Shown here piece after piece: positions 17,790 to 26,458 of a DNA stretch of 64,000 nucleotides. Numbering within the stretch: the stretch's first letter is position 1; every line of letters starts with the position of its first letter. The stretch comes from an uncultured Bacilli bacterium (GTDB taxonomy: Bacteria > Bacillota_I > Bacilli_A > RFN20 > CAG-826): positions 62,001 to 126,000 of the forward strand of contig CALVXK010000001.1 in NCBI GenBank assembly GCA_944369075.1. Reading direction: 5' to 3'. Position numbers and translations under genes: made by a program. The notes below the pieces were generated by a model. The model worked only from the letters and a program-made list of their open reading frames with translations. It was not told the DNA's origin and did not search any database.

Positions 17790-18572
17790 ATGATTTACGT
17801 ATATAGAATTTTGATTTTACTCGGATTATTCATTGTCGGCTATATATTTGGCTCTATTCCAAACGGCATAATAATCGGAAAAATTTTTTATAAAAAGGAC
17901 CCAAGAAATTATGGTTCACATAACACTGGCGGTACAAACGTTGGTCGTTCATTTTCTAAAGTCGCCGGTGCAGCAACTATTGTTCTTGATGCCTTAAAAC
18001 TGATGATTCCTTATCTTGGTGCTTATTATTTATTTAAATATTATACTCCTATATGTACTTTGATGGATTCAGTATATGATAGCAGTAATTTATTATATAA
18101 TTGGTATGGTTTTGGTAATTCTTTAATTCAATTAGCTATCGCTTTAGTTCCATTTGGAGCCATGATTGGCCATAGTTCAAGCATATTTTTAAAGTTTAAA
18201 GGCGGCAAAATTGTAGCATGTTTTGTTGGATATATGTTGCTTTCAACTTATCTAGCAGTGCCTTTATTTATATTACTTTTCTTTATCGTACTATTTAAAA
18301 CTAAATATGTTAGTTTATCTTCAATAATTATGTCAGCCTCATTTATGGTTTACTCTTGGATAGTTTATATTGTCTATGTTTCTACTGGTAGCCAACAAAT
18401 TGCTTCATATCTAATGTGGTTTAATTTAACTCCTTCTATTTCTATTTTCTTCCCTATTTTATCAACTTTTGGAGCTGTGCTTTTAATTTTTAGACATAGA
18501 GAAAATATCAAAAGATTAAAAAATGGAACTGAATCAAAAGTAAAATGGGTAGATCAATTAATTCAAAAATAA
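17790..18572 (+). CDS. plsY: Acyl-phosphate:glycerol-3-phosphate acyltransferase
   Basis: PlsY (260 aa) makes lysophosphatidic acid from acyl-phosphate and glycerol 3-phosphate at the membrane. Motifs: GSIPNGIIIGKIFYKKDPRNYGS and NTGGTNVGRSF near the N terminus, GHSSSIFLKFKGGK in the middle, IFRHRENIKRLKNGTE at the C terminus. It is longer than the roughly 200 aa Bacillus enzyme because of an insert between the first and second motif. ATG 17790 is preferred to TTG 17760. It diverges from parE, a conserved neighbourhood. Confidence 0.92.
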   Translation: MIYVYRILILLGLFIVGYIFGSIPNGIIIGKIFYKKDPRNYGSHNTGGTNVGRSFSKVAGAATIVLDALKLMIPYLGAYYLFKYYTPICTLMDSVYDSSNLLYNWYGFGNSLIQLAIALVPFGAMIGHSSSIFLKFKGGKIVACFVGYMLLSTYLAVPLFILLFFIVLFKTKYVSLSSIIMSASFMVYSWIVYIVYVSTGSQQIASYLMWFNLTPSISIFFPILSTFGAVLLIFRHRENIKRLKNGTESKVKWVDQLIQK

Positions 18573-18590
18573 TTTATTAAAAAGCTAAAT

Positions 18591-18626
18591 TTAAAAGGAC
18601 GAAGTAAGTTATGCTTCGCCCTTTAA
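18591..18626. terminator. Shared terminator between plsY and yneF
   Basis: An inverted repeat (TTAAAAGGACGAAG with CTTCGCCCTTTAA, one A-C mismatch) has A/T-rich flanks on both sides, so it can act for the two converging units. Confidence 0.8.
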
Positions 18627-18633
18627 TTTATCA

Positions 18634-18858
18634 TTATTGATTGTTTTTCATGCTGTTCATCACAGCTTTAATTTGAGCTTCAGATGGTTTTCTGCCCATT
18701 TGCATGAACATTGCTCTGATCATTTTTTCATTTATTGGTGGATTTTTTTGCAATTGTTTTTTAATAAAGAATCTTGCAACAAAGAATCCTATTACAAAAC
18801 CAACTATTAAAGCTAAAATTAAATACAATACAAACTGCCAGATTTGAATATCCATCAT
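18634..18858 (-). CDS. yneF: UPF0154 membrane protein, YneF family
   Basis: A 74-aa protein with one N-terminal membrane helix (about residues 8-30) and a conserved cytoplasmic tail containing NPPINEKMIRAMFMQMG and KPSEAQI, the hallmark of UPF0154/YneF. Its function is unknown. It is the last gene of the rpmG-MBL-efp unit; in Bacillus yneF lies near plsY and parE, as here. Confidence 0.88.
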   Translation of the reverse strand: MMDIQIWQFVLYLILALIVGFVIGFFVARFFIKKQLQKNPPINEKMIRAMFMQMGRKPSEAQIKAVMNSMKNNQ

Positions 18859-18867
18859 ATTTTAAGC

Positions 18868-19425
18868 CTATGCTCTTCCGTCGTATTCACCAGTATCTGT
18901 ACGAACGAGAACTTCTTCGTCTTGGCCTACGAATAATGGAACTTTAACAACTAAGCCAGTTTCAAGTTCAGCATCTTTCATAGCTTTATTGACTGAATCG
19001 CCTCTAACAGCTGGTTCAGTATGAACAATCTTTAAGGCAACTTTAGCTGGAAGATTGACACCTAAAATTTCGTCTTCATAAGTAACAATTTCAACTTCAG
19101 AATTTTCTTTTAAGAATTTCTTTTCCCATTCAAGTCTTGATTCTGGAATTTCAACTTGTTCATATGTGCTTTGATCCATAAATACTAAGAAATCACCGCT
19201 ATCATATAAATAAGTCATTTTTTTCTTATCTAATCTAATAGGATCAACTTGATAACCACTATTTGCGCTCATTTCGGTAATTGCGCCTGTTCTTAAATTT
19301 TTAACTTTAACTTTAGCAACCATTTTTCTCATAGCTGTTTTGTTAAGTAAGATATCAAGAACAAGATAAATATTTCCTTGATCTTCAAAATAATTTCCAG
19401 GTCTTAATTCAGTAACGTTAATCAT
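18868..19425 (-). CDS. efp: Elongation factor P with atypical loop tip
   Basis: EF-P (185 aa) relieves ribosome stalling at polyproline. ATG 19425 lies 7 bases after AAAGGAG; a GTG two codons earlier is too close to it. The three-domain layout is normal (MINVTELRPGNYF; KVKNLRTGAITE; GDSVNKAMKDAELETGLVVKVPLFV). In an ungapped alignment to Bacillus EF-P, loop KPGKG (29-33) reads KTAMR, so the modified Lys32 is Met32 while Lys29 remains and Lys34 is new. It overlaps the preceding MBL gene by 8 bases. Confidence 0.92.
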   Translation of the reverse strand: MINVTELRPGNYFEDQGNIYLVLDILLNKTAMRKMVAKVKVKNLRTGAITEMSANSGYQVDPIRLDKKKMTYLYDSGDFLVFMDQSTYEQVEIPESRLEWEKKFLKENSEVEIVTYEDEILGVNLPAKVALKIVHTEPAVRGDSVNKAMKDAELETGLVVKVPLFVGQDEEVLVRTDTGEYDGRA

Positions 19426-20068
19426 TTCCACTCTCCTTTAAATAATAATTATTCTTAAGTTCATTTTTTAAAGTTGTAAGCTCCCCATGTCCTGGGTAAA
19501 CATTAAGATTTTCATCCAAAGTAGTCAATTTTTTTAAACTTTGAGAAATCAATTTAGATTTTCCTGTTGGAAGATCACTTCTACCGATGCTACATTTAAA
19601 TAAAGTATCACCCGTAAAAAGAGCATTTTCACTTTTAATCAAAAAACAAACGCTTCCATCAGTATGAAATGGGGTTTCAATAACTTTTACGTAATATTTA
19701 TTTATAAAGTTAATTTCATCTTCATCGCTTAGTAAATAAATATTATCTAAATCAATTGTAACATTTTCCCCGCACATCTTAGAACAATTTAATCTTGTAT
19801 CAGAAAGCAATTTCAAATCGTTTTCATCAATAAAAACAGTTGCATTATATTGCTCTAAGAATTTTTTAAGACCTTTAAAATGATCAAAATGACCGTGAGT
19901 TAACAATACGCCTAAACAAGTTGTATGATTTTCTTTAATATAATCGATAATTCTTGAAGAATCTGAGCCAATATCTATTAGTAAAAATGGCCCACCTTTT
20001 TCCCCAACTACATAAGAGTTAGAGCAAAGTTCATCTGGTATGTTGTCAAAGCGAAAGGTCTTAACCAT
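19418..20068 (-). CDS. MBL-fold metallo-hydrolase (glyoxalase II-like)
   Basis: A 216-aa metallo-beta-lactamase-fold hydrolase: LLTHGHFDHFKGL carries the HxHxDH zinc site, FHTDGSVCFLI and GDTLFKCSIGRSDLP supply further ligands, and YPGHGELT the last His. The pattern fits YqgX-like hydroxyacylglutathione hydrolase relatives. The physiological substrate is uncertain. It lies between rpmG and efp in one transcription unit. Confidence 0.85.
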   Translation of the reverse strand: MVKTFRFDNIPDELCSNSYVVGEKGGPFLLIDIGSDSSRIIDYIKENHTTCLGVLLTHGHFDHFKGLKKFLEQYNATVFIDENDLKLLSDTRLNCSKMCGENVTIDLDNIYLLSDEDEINFINKYYVKVIETPFHTDGSVCFLIKSENALFTGDTLFKCSIGRSDLPTGKSKLISQSLKKLTTLDENLNVYPGHGELTTLKNELKNNYYLKESGND

Positions 20069-20074
20069 AAAAAA

Positions 20075-20236
20075 CTATTTCTTTTCTTTGAAAACTTGAA
20101 CTTTTTGACAATGTGGACAATATTTTTTCTTTTCTAATCTATCAGGATTGTTCTTTTTATTTTTACTTGCAATGTATTGTTCTTCGCCGCAAACTGTGCA
20201 TTTTAAGATAACGCTGTTACGATTGTTTCCTTTCAT
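20075..20236 (-). CDS. rpmG: 50S ribosomal protein L33
   Basis: A 53-aa L33 of the zinc-binding (C+) type: CTVC near the N terminus and CPHC near the C terminus, with the RLEKKKYCP signature. ATG 20236 (MKGNNRNSVILK) follows GCGAGGTG; the frame extends 13 codons upstream without a ribosome binding site. Confidence 0.95.
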   Translation of the reverse strand: MKGNNRNSVILKCTVCGEEQYIASKNKKNNPDRLEKKKYCPHCQKVQVFKEKK

Positions 20237-20265
20237 TTTATTCACCTCGCTTTTCGAATCAATTG

Positions 20266-20294
20266 ATTTTATCACAACAATGGATTATTTTCAA
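20266..20294 (-). promoter_or_regulatory. Predicted sigma-A promoter of rpmG
   Basis: On the minus strand TTGAAA (20289-20294) and TAAAAT (20266-20271) are 17 bases apart. This would drive rpmG, the MBL gene, efp and yneF. Confidence 0.6.
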
Positions 20295-20366
20295 AAAAAT
20301 CTCTATAATTATTGAAACTTTTTTAATAAAAAAACTTTAATATATGCAACTTTTTGAGGTAAATAA

Positions 20367-21410
20367 ATGATTAGAAGACAAGACACTAAAAAAATAAGAT
20401 TAGGCAGCATTGAAATTGGTGGTTCATCAAAGGTTTTAATCCAATCGATGTGTGATACCAAAACCTCAAATGTTAACGAAATAATAAAAGAAATTAATGA
20501 TTGTGCAACTTTAGGTGCGGACTTAATGCGTGTATCAATTTTAGACAACGAAGATGCTGAAGCAATTAAAACAATTAAAGAAAATATTAATATTCCTCTT
20601 GTTGGAGACATACATTTTTCGACCGATTTAGCATTAAAAGCAATTGAAAATGGTATCGATAAAATAAGAATAAATCCTATAAATACTCCTAAAGAACAAC
20701 TTATCAAAATCATAGATTCGGCAAAAAAACATAATGTTGTAATTCGCATTGGATTAAATGAAGGTTCAACTACAAAAGATGGACATAACATCCATAATAT
20801 TGAAGACCTAATTAGTTTAACAAGAGAAACTATCGAATTCTTTGAAGCTCATAATTTTTATGATTTAGTTCTAAGTGTTAAATCTTCTTCTGCGTTAAAA
20901 ACTATAGCTATTTATAAAGAATTGGCTAATAATTTTGCTTATCCTTTACATGTTGGAGTTACAGAGAGTGGTTTTGATGATATTGGAATTATTAGATCAA
21001 CTATAGGTATTTCTAATATATTACTCGAAGGTATTGGAAATACTATAAGATTTTCCTTAACAAAAGATCCTAAACTCGAAATAATTACCGCAAAAAGAAT
21101 GCTTCACGATTTAAACTTATATCCAAATTATCCAACTTTTATATCATGCCCAACTTGTGGAAGATGCAAAGTCAACAATATAAAAGAAATTGCACAAAAA
21201 GTTATGAATTATTTAGAAACTAATAACAAAAATATATCTTTTGCTGTAATGGGCTGCATTGTAAATGGAATTGGCGAAGGAAAAAACGCCGACATCGGTA
21301 TTGCCGGCGCAGATCATAAATTTATTATTTTTAAGAAAGGGGAAATAATCAAAACTGTTGAAGAAAATAATCTATTTGACGAAGTAATTCAAATTATTAA
21401 TAGTTTTTAA
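20367..21410 (+). CDS. ispG: 4-hydroxy-3-methylbut-2-enyl diphosphate synthase
   Basis: IspG (GcpE, 347 aa) converts MEcPP to HMBPP in the MEP isoprenoid pathway with a [4Fe-4S] cluster. The TIM-barrel half begins IQSMCDTKTSNV and contains GDIHFSTDLAL; the C-terminal half carries the cluster Cys residues in SCPTCGRCKVN and GCIVNGIGEG. GAGG at 20355 serves ATG 20367. Its 3' end overlaps the convergent nfo gene by 14 bases. IspH is also in this window, so the late MEP steps are present. Confidence 0.95.
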   Translation: MIRRQDTKKIRLGSIEIGGSSKVLIQSMCDTKTSNVNEIIKEINDCATLGADLMRVSILDNEDAEAIKTIKENINIPLVGDIHFSTDLALKAIENGIDKIRINPINTPKEQLIKIIDSAKKHNVVIRIGLNEGSTTKDGHNIHNIEDLISLTRETIEFFEAHNFYDLVLSVKSSSALKTIAIYKELANNFAYPLHVGVTESGFDDIGIIRSTIGISNILLEGIGNTIRFSLTKDPKLEIITAKRMLHDLNLYPNYPTFISCPTCGRCKVNNIKEIAQKVMNYLETNNKNISFAVMGCIVNGIGEGKNADIGIAGADHKFIIFKKGEIIKTVEENNLFDEVIQIINSF

Positions 21411-22281
21411 ATAAATCTTTATTAAACTTCTTCTCTTTAATCATTTCAATTTCATCTTTATAAGGTGGCTTTTTGTTGAAATAAGGTGTTTCAAGAATTT
21501 TTGGAATACCTTTTAATCTTTCGTCATAAACATATTTAATTAAAGTATCGAAGCCTATAGTCCCAAAACCTATATTTTCGTGTCTATCTTTTCTTGCTCC
21601 GCGTAAATTCTTAGAATCATTTAAATGAATTGCTTTTAAACGATTTAAACCTATAATTGAATCAAATTTAGAGATAACTTCATCAATATTTGAAACATCA
21701 TAGCCAGCATCATTAATATGGCAAGTATCTAAACAAACGCCAAGTTTTTCAGAATTATTACATCCTTCAATAATTTGATTTACTTGTTCAAAACTTATTC
21801 CAAGTTCGCTCCCTTTTCCTGCCATAGTTTCAATACAAATAATAACATCTTCGTCTTTAGTTGCATCTAAAACAACTTTAAGACCATTAATAATATTTGT
21901 TAATCCAGCTTCTTCGCCAATACCAACGTGTAATCCTGGATGCAAAACTAAATATTTAATTTTAAACCCAGCAGTTCTTTTAACCTCATTAATTAAAATA
22001 TCTTGAGAAAACTTCTGCTTTTCTGAATCTGGATTAGCAAGATTAATAATATAAGGGGCATGACAAATAAATTTATCAATAACCATATTATTTTCTCTAG
22101 CAAGTAATATTCCTTCATCGATTTTGCATTTTTCTAATGGAGTTCTTGTTGAATTTTGTGGAGCACCTGTATATATCATCAAAACATTTGCTCCATAACT
22201 TAAAGCCTCTTGAATACTTCCTAAATAATATTTAGGTCCTGACATTGAAACATGTGAACCAACTAAAATATCTTTTTCCAT
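21397..22281 (-). CDS. nfo: Endonuclease IV (AP endonuclease)
   Basis: Nfo (294 aa) cuts DNA 5' to abasic sites in base excision repair. Zinc-ligand motifs are intact: GSHVSMSGPKYY, YLVLHPGLHVG, CIETMAGKGSELG, GVCLDTCHINDAGYD and HLNDSKNLRGARKDRHENIG. It follows cshB by 8 bases in the conserved cshB-nfo pair of Bacilli, with TAGGAAA as ribosome binding site. Confidence 0.95.
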   Translation of the reverse strand: MEKDILVGSHVSMSGPKYYLGSIQEALSYGANVLMIYTGAPQNSTRTPLEKCKIDEGILLARENNMVIDKFICHAPYIINLANPDSEKQKFSQDILINEVKRTAGFKIKYLVLHPGLHVGIGEEAGLTNIINGLKVVLDATKDEDVIICIETMAGKGSELGISFEQVNQIIEGCNNSEKLGVCLDTCHINDAGYDVSNIDEVISKFDSIIGLNRLKAIHLNDSKNLRGARKDRHENIGFGTIGFDTLIKYVYDERLKGIPKILETPYFNKKPPYKDEIEMIKEKKFNKDLFKNY

Positions 22282-22289
22282 AAAATTTC

Positions 22290-23585
22290 CTATCTGTAAA
22301 ATCTTTTCTTTTTACTAAATTTTTTCTTAGTTTTTTCTACTTCTATTTTTACTTTCTTCTTGTAGTTTGGTTTAATCTTTTTTGAAGATTTATTTTTTAT
22401 TTTTTTAATTTCATTACTCAAAGCATCGTTTCTAATTTTTCTTTTCTTTTCTTCGACTAAAGGCTTTTCATCAACAACAATATCCCCGTTGGCAATTTTC
22501 ATAAACGTTGGTTTTATGCCAAGATTAATAAGTTCCTTAACCTTATTAATAGATTCGTTGTTATAAAATAAATATGAATTACCTTCTTTACCGATTCGTG
22601 CAGTTCTTCCAGCACGATGGAAGAAATATTCGATATTATTAGGACATTCTAAACTGATTACATCACTAACATTTTCGACATCGATACCTCTAGAAGCGAT
22701 ATCAGTACAAACTACATATCTAAATTCATTGTTTTGAATTCTTTTTAAAGTAGATTTTCTTTCTCTAAGAGATAAATCTCCAGAAAGAAGGACGCAGTTT
22801 TGTTTTAAAGATTTTAAATATAAATAAATTTGTTTTGCTTTTTCTCTTGTATTTGCAAAAATAAAACCCAAATATGGATTATATTTGTTAAGAAAAAGGC
22901 TCAAAGACTCTTCATCACTGAAATGCTTTGTATTAATAAAATAATAATTAATTCTAGAATTAACTGATGAACAATCGACATATTTTAATTCACGGTTAGG
23001 GAAACTCTTCTTCAAAAAATCATAAATATATTGAGGGATAGTTGCACTAAAAACAGCAACTTGAACATCGTTTTTTACATTGATTATTTTATTAATGTCT
23101 TCTAAAAATTCATTTCCAGATAGCATGTCAACTTCATCTAAAATTATTGTTTTTAAATTTGAAAGATCACAGGTTGCATCTTCCAAAATAGAAGCTAATC
23201 TTCCAGGTGTTGCAATAATAATTTGAGATTTTGTTTGAATATCATTTATATTTTTTTCAAAATCAATTCCTGAAAGAAGAATTTTTATATGTAAATCACT
23301 GTAAAATTCTTTAAATTCTTTTAAAAAATTATACGTTTGAATTGCTAAATCTTTGGTAGGTAAAACAATTAATGCCTGAATAGATTTACTAAAATCTAAG
23401 TCATTAATAATAGGTACTAAAAAAGAATGAGTTTTTCCACTTCCTGTTTCGCTTCTAACAATCAAATTGTTTCCTTTAAGCATCTTAGGAATTACTAATT
23501 CTTGTACTTTTGTTGTTTCTTTATATCCAAGTTTATCTAAAACTTCTATTAAATCTTTTTTTAAATCAAAACCGCTAAATTTCAT
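22290..23585 (-). CDS. cshB: DEAD-box RNA helicase, CshB-like
   Basis: A 431-aa ATP-dependent RNA helicase. Walker A is SETGSGKT; motif II reads DEVD rather than DEAD; SATIP and HRAGRTARIGKEG complete the core. A lysine-rich tail of about 60 residues probably binds RNA. Gene order with nfo, ispG, ispH and trmK matches yqfR (cshB) in Bacillus. A TATAAA box about 9 bases before ATG, without a clear Shine-Dalgarno, suggests a very short or absent leader. Confidence 0.88.
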   Translation of the reverse strand: MKFSGFDLKKDLIEVLDKLGYKETTKVQELVIPKMLKGNNLIVRSETGSGKTHSFLVPIINDLDFSKSIQALIVLPTKDLAIQTYNFLKEFKEFYSDLHIKILLSGIDFEKNINDIQTKSQIIIATPGRLASILEDATCDLSNLKTIILDEVDMLSGNEFLEDINKIINVKNDVQVAVFSATIPQYIYDFLKKSFPNRELKYVDCSSVNSRINYYFINTKHFSDEESLSLFLNKYNPYLGFIFANTREKAKQIYLYLKSLKQNCVLLSGDLSLRERKSTLKRIQNNEFRYVVCTDIASRGIDVENVSDVISLECPNNIEYFFHRAGRTARIGKEGNSYLFYNNESINKVKELINLGIKPTFMKIANGDIVVDEKPLVEEKKRKIRNDALSNEIKKIKNKSSKKIKPNYKKKVKIEVEKTKKKFSKKKRFYR

Positions 23586-23627
23586 AAACTTTATTTTATA
23601 TTATTTTTTTTCTTAATTCATTAAAAA

Positions 23628-23636
23628 TGCTAGAAT
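23628..23636 (+). promoter_or_regulatory. Extended -10 promoter of ispH, predicted leaderless
   Basis: TGCTAGAAT is an extended -10 ending 6 bases before ATG 23643. No ribosome binding site is present between them. Confidence 0.6.
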
Positions 23637-23642
23637 AAATAC

Positions 23643-24524
23643 ATGAAAATATTGCTATCAAAAAACTTAGGCTTTTGCTATGGTGTAAAAGAAGCTATCA
23701 AGAAGACAATTGAATTTTCCAAAAAACATGATTTCACCTATATTTTAGGCGAACTAATACATAACGATCATATAATGGAAGAATTAAAAAAATACAATAT
23801 TTTCACTTTAGAAAATCCATATGATCAATTAAAAGAAGAAATTAGTAAACTTTTAATTTCTAAGATTGATTTTGGCTTAGTCTTTTCAGCCCATGGTCAT
23901 GAAACAAAACTTGAAGAGTTCGTTAAAAGTAAAAAAATAGATTATATAGATGCAACTTGTCCTTTAATAACTCAAATTCATAGTAAATTTTTAAAGTATA
24001 ATTTAAAACCAACAGATGTCTTTTATATTGGTAACAAAAATCACATTGAATCAATAATTAACTTAAAACTTTTAAAATATAAAAATCTATCGACTTCAAA
24101 AAATTATACGGAATCAAGTTTTAATACAGATAAAAAAATTACTTTTATCAATCAATCAACTTACAAAATTGATGGCTTAAAGGAATACGTATTAAAAAAT
24201 TATCCTCAGTTAGATTTTGATGTAATGGATAATTTTTGTCCTTCTGTTAGAAATAAATATAAAGAAGTAAAATTAATATCAATTAGCAGAAAATGCGACT
24301 ACATTTTAGTAATTACTGATATAAAAAGTTCTAACGGTGTTCAACTTTATAATTATTCAGTTTTTTGTTTTGGGAAAGATAATGTTTTCAAAATTAGTGA
24401 TAAAAAAGAGCTTCCAACTTTCCTTTCAAAAATAGGTAAAGACAAAACAATATTTATTACAAGCGCGACATCAATGGACGATAAAACAATAAACGATATA
24501 TTAGAATTACTTAGAAATTACTAA
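23643..24524 (+). CDS. ispH: 4-hydroxy-3-methylbut-2-enyl diphosphate reductase
   Basis: IspH (293 aa) makes IPP and DMAPP from HMBPP, the last MEP step. Its three cluster-binding Cys are in GFCYGVKEA, DATCPLI and DNFCPSVRNK; GELIHNDHIMEEL and SAHGHE carry the substrate-binding His. It diverges from cshB and overlaps the convergent trmK by 18 bases. The -10 at 23631-23636 predicts a leaderless mRNA. Confidence 0.93.
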   Translation: MKILLSKNLGFCYGVKEAIKKTIEFSKKHDFTYILGELIHNDHIMEELKKYNIFTLENPYDQLKEEISKLLISKIDFGLVFSAHGHETKLEEFVKSKKIDYIDATCPLITQIHSKFLKYNLKPTDVFYIGNKNHIESIINLKLLKYKNLSTSKNYTESSFNTDKKITFINQSTYKIDGLKEYVLKNYPQLDFDVMDNFCPSVRNKYKEVKLISISRKCDYILVITDIKSSNGVQLYNYSVFCFGKDNVFKISDKKELPTFLSKIGKDKTIFITSATSMDDKTINDILELLRNY

Positions 24525-25163
24525 GATATTTCTATCGATTTCATTTTGAATCTCTTTATACCTTTTAGAATTCTTATCAAGTTTGGAGAGTAATTCCACA
24601 AGTTTTTGGTTTGCTTCTTTGTACTTATTTATAAAAACTTCATCTCTCTTTTTTAGCAATTTTGGACCATAAACTATTTCTTCTTCGCTATAGTTTTCAT
24701 TTCCTTTAATAAAAGAAATCAACTCATAATAGATATTATTCTCTTTTAATATAAGTTCTTCTTCTATTTCAAAACCATGGTTAATAAAATATTTTCTAGA
24801 TTCCGGAATGAAATTATGAGCATCGATAACTATTTGATCGATGTAGCTTAATTTTTCTTTATGATTATCAATTATTTTAGCAATATTACTAAAACCCATA
24901 CCAGCTAAAACTAAACAGGAATAATCGTTAGTTAAATCATCAATTCCATCACTTAGTGAAACTTTAATAGGCGAATTTAAAGTGTTTTTGCTTAAATTTG
25001 AAAAAGGACCGATTTTATTTTCAACCCCTTTTAAATTTCCCTTAAATCCTTTATGGTAAAGTTCTAAAAGCAAATAACCGTGATCACTTCCAACATCAAA
25101 AACGCCTTTATTGGCGTCTTTGATTAAACTTGTTAATAACAAAAGTCTTTTTGATATAGGCAT
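24507..25163 (-). CDS. trmK: tRNA (adenine(22)-N1)-methyltransferase
   Basis: TrmK (218 aa) methylates A22 of tRNA. The SAM-binding motif DVGSDHGYLLLELY is at residues 23-36, LVLAGMGFSNIAKII is the family's substrate-pocket loop, and the C-terminal part is a coiled coil (KYKEANQKLVELLSKLDKN). It lies 2 bases after rpoD, as yqfN follows sigA in Bacillus. Confidence 0.9.
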   Translation of the reverse strand: MPISKRLLLLTSLIKDANKGVFDVGSDHGYLLLELYHKGFKGNLKGVENKIGPFSNLSKNTLNSPIKVSLSDGIDDLTNDYSCLVLAGMGFSNIAKIIDNHKEKLSYIDQIVIDAHNFIPESRKYFINHGFEIEEELILKENNIYYELISFIKGNENYSEEEIVYGPKLLKKRDEVFINKYKEANQKLVELLSKLDKNSKRYKEIQNEIDRNILVISK

Positions 25164-25165
25164 GA

Positions 25166-26458
25166 TTAATTATTAGAATATTCGTCTAATTTACTGCTCT
25201 TATTACGGTGTTTAAGTTTTTTAATAGCTTTTGCTTCAATTTGTCTAATACGTTCTCTTGTAACACCAAATTCCTTGCCTACTTCTTCAAGAGTTCTTGG
25301 TTTGTTATCATTTAAACCGTATCTTAAAATTAAAACTCTTTCTTCTCTAGGAGTTAATGTTGACATTACATCATATAAAGCTTCACGAATCATAGCTTTA
25401 GAAGTATATTCTGTTGGGGTTAATGATTCTTTATCTTCTACGAAATCGCCTAAATGAGAGTCATCTTCTTCTCCGATAGGTGATTCAAGAGAAACTGGTT
25501 CAAGTGCAATTCTTTGAATTTCTCTAATTCTATCAGGAGACATTGCACCATCCATTTTCTTAGAAATCTCTTCTGGAGTTGGTTCGCGTCCTAATTCTTG
25601 AGTTAATTGTCTTTGAACTCTAGTAATTTTATTTATAGTTTCAACCATATGAACTGGGATACGAATAGTTCTTGCTTGATCAGCAATTGCTCTAGTAATA
25701 GCTTGTCTAATCCACCAAGTAGCATAGGTTGAAAATTTAAATCCTTTTTTATAATCAAATTTTTCAACCGCCTTCATCAAGCCCATGTTTCCTTCTTCGA
25801 TTAAATCAAGAAGTGGCATTCCACGTCCTAAATAATGCTTTGCAATAGAAACAACGAGTCTTAAGTTTGCAATAATTAAATGATCTTTTGCTTTTTGATC
25901 GCCTTGTAAGATTCTGACAGCTAAGTCTTTTTCTTCTTCAGCAGTAAGTAAAGGTACGCCACCAATAGATTTTAAATAAAGTTTTACACTATCATTGATT
26001 TTAACATCGCCTAAAGCAAAACTTTCAAAACTATTGCTATTCATTGCGGCATCAATTGCGGCTGTTTCAGTGTGATATGAGTCATCACCATCGGCATAAT
26101 CATCATCACTTAAAACATCATCTTCACTTAATTCAGCTAAGCTTTCCTCACTGAAATCAATATCCTCATCGTCAACATCACTAACTAGGTTATATCCTTT
26201 ATCGGTAAAGTATTTAAAGATGTAGTCGTAATCTTCGTCAGTTAAATCAAATCTTCTTGTAGAATCCAAAAATTCATCTTGATAAATTGTCTTCGAATCT
26301 TTATTTTCTTCAATATATTTATCAAGAATTGCTTTTAGCTCATTCTTGGAAGAAGTTTCGTCCTCGGTTTCAACTTCACCTTTTTTGTTTACGATTTTTT
26401 CAACTTCTTTGCTGACATCTTCTTTAGTCAACTTTTTTCTTTGTTTGGTTGTTGCCAT
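25166..26458 (-). CDS. rpoD: Primary RNA polymerase sigma factor
   Basis: Housekeeping sigma-A (430 aa). A variable acidic N terminus (region 1.1) is followed by region 2 ([29 protein letters not shown]), region 3 and region 4.2 ([20 protein letters not shown]). Region 2.4 is standard, in line with TATAAT and TAGAAT boxes in the window. A strong AAGGAGG precedes ATG 26458. The start lies within the last 35 bases of dnaG, the classic dnaG-rpoD macromolecular-synthesis operon. Confidence 0.97.
   Translation of the reverse strand: MATTKQRKKLTKEDVSKEVEKIVNKKGEVETEDETSSKNELKAILDKYIEENKDSKTIYQDEFLDSTRRFDLTDEDYDYIFKYFTDKGYNLVSDVDDEDIDFSEESLAELSEDDVLSDDDYADGDDSYHTETAAIDAAMNSNSFESFALGDVKINDSVKLYLKSIGGVPLLTAEEEKDLAVRILQGDQKAKDHLIIANLRLVVSIAKHYLGRGMPLLDLIEEGNMGLMKAVEKFDYKKGFKFSTYATWWIRQAITRAIADQARTIRIPVHMVETINKITRVQRQLTQELGREPTPEEISKKMDGAMSPDRIREIQRIALEPVSLESPIGEEDDSHLGDFVEDKESLTPTEYTSKAMIREALYDVMSTLTPREERVLILRYGLNDNKPRTLEEVGKEFGVTRERIRQIEAKAIKKLKHRNKSSKLDEYSNN

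Noticed and set aside
20309-20791. A 160-aa minus-strand frame opposite ispG
   Set aside because: It lies wholly over the conserved ispG coding strand, has no family resemblance or ribosome binding site, and AT-rich genes commonly leave such antisense frames.
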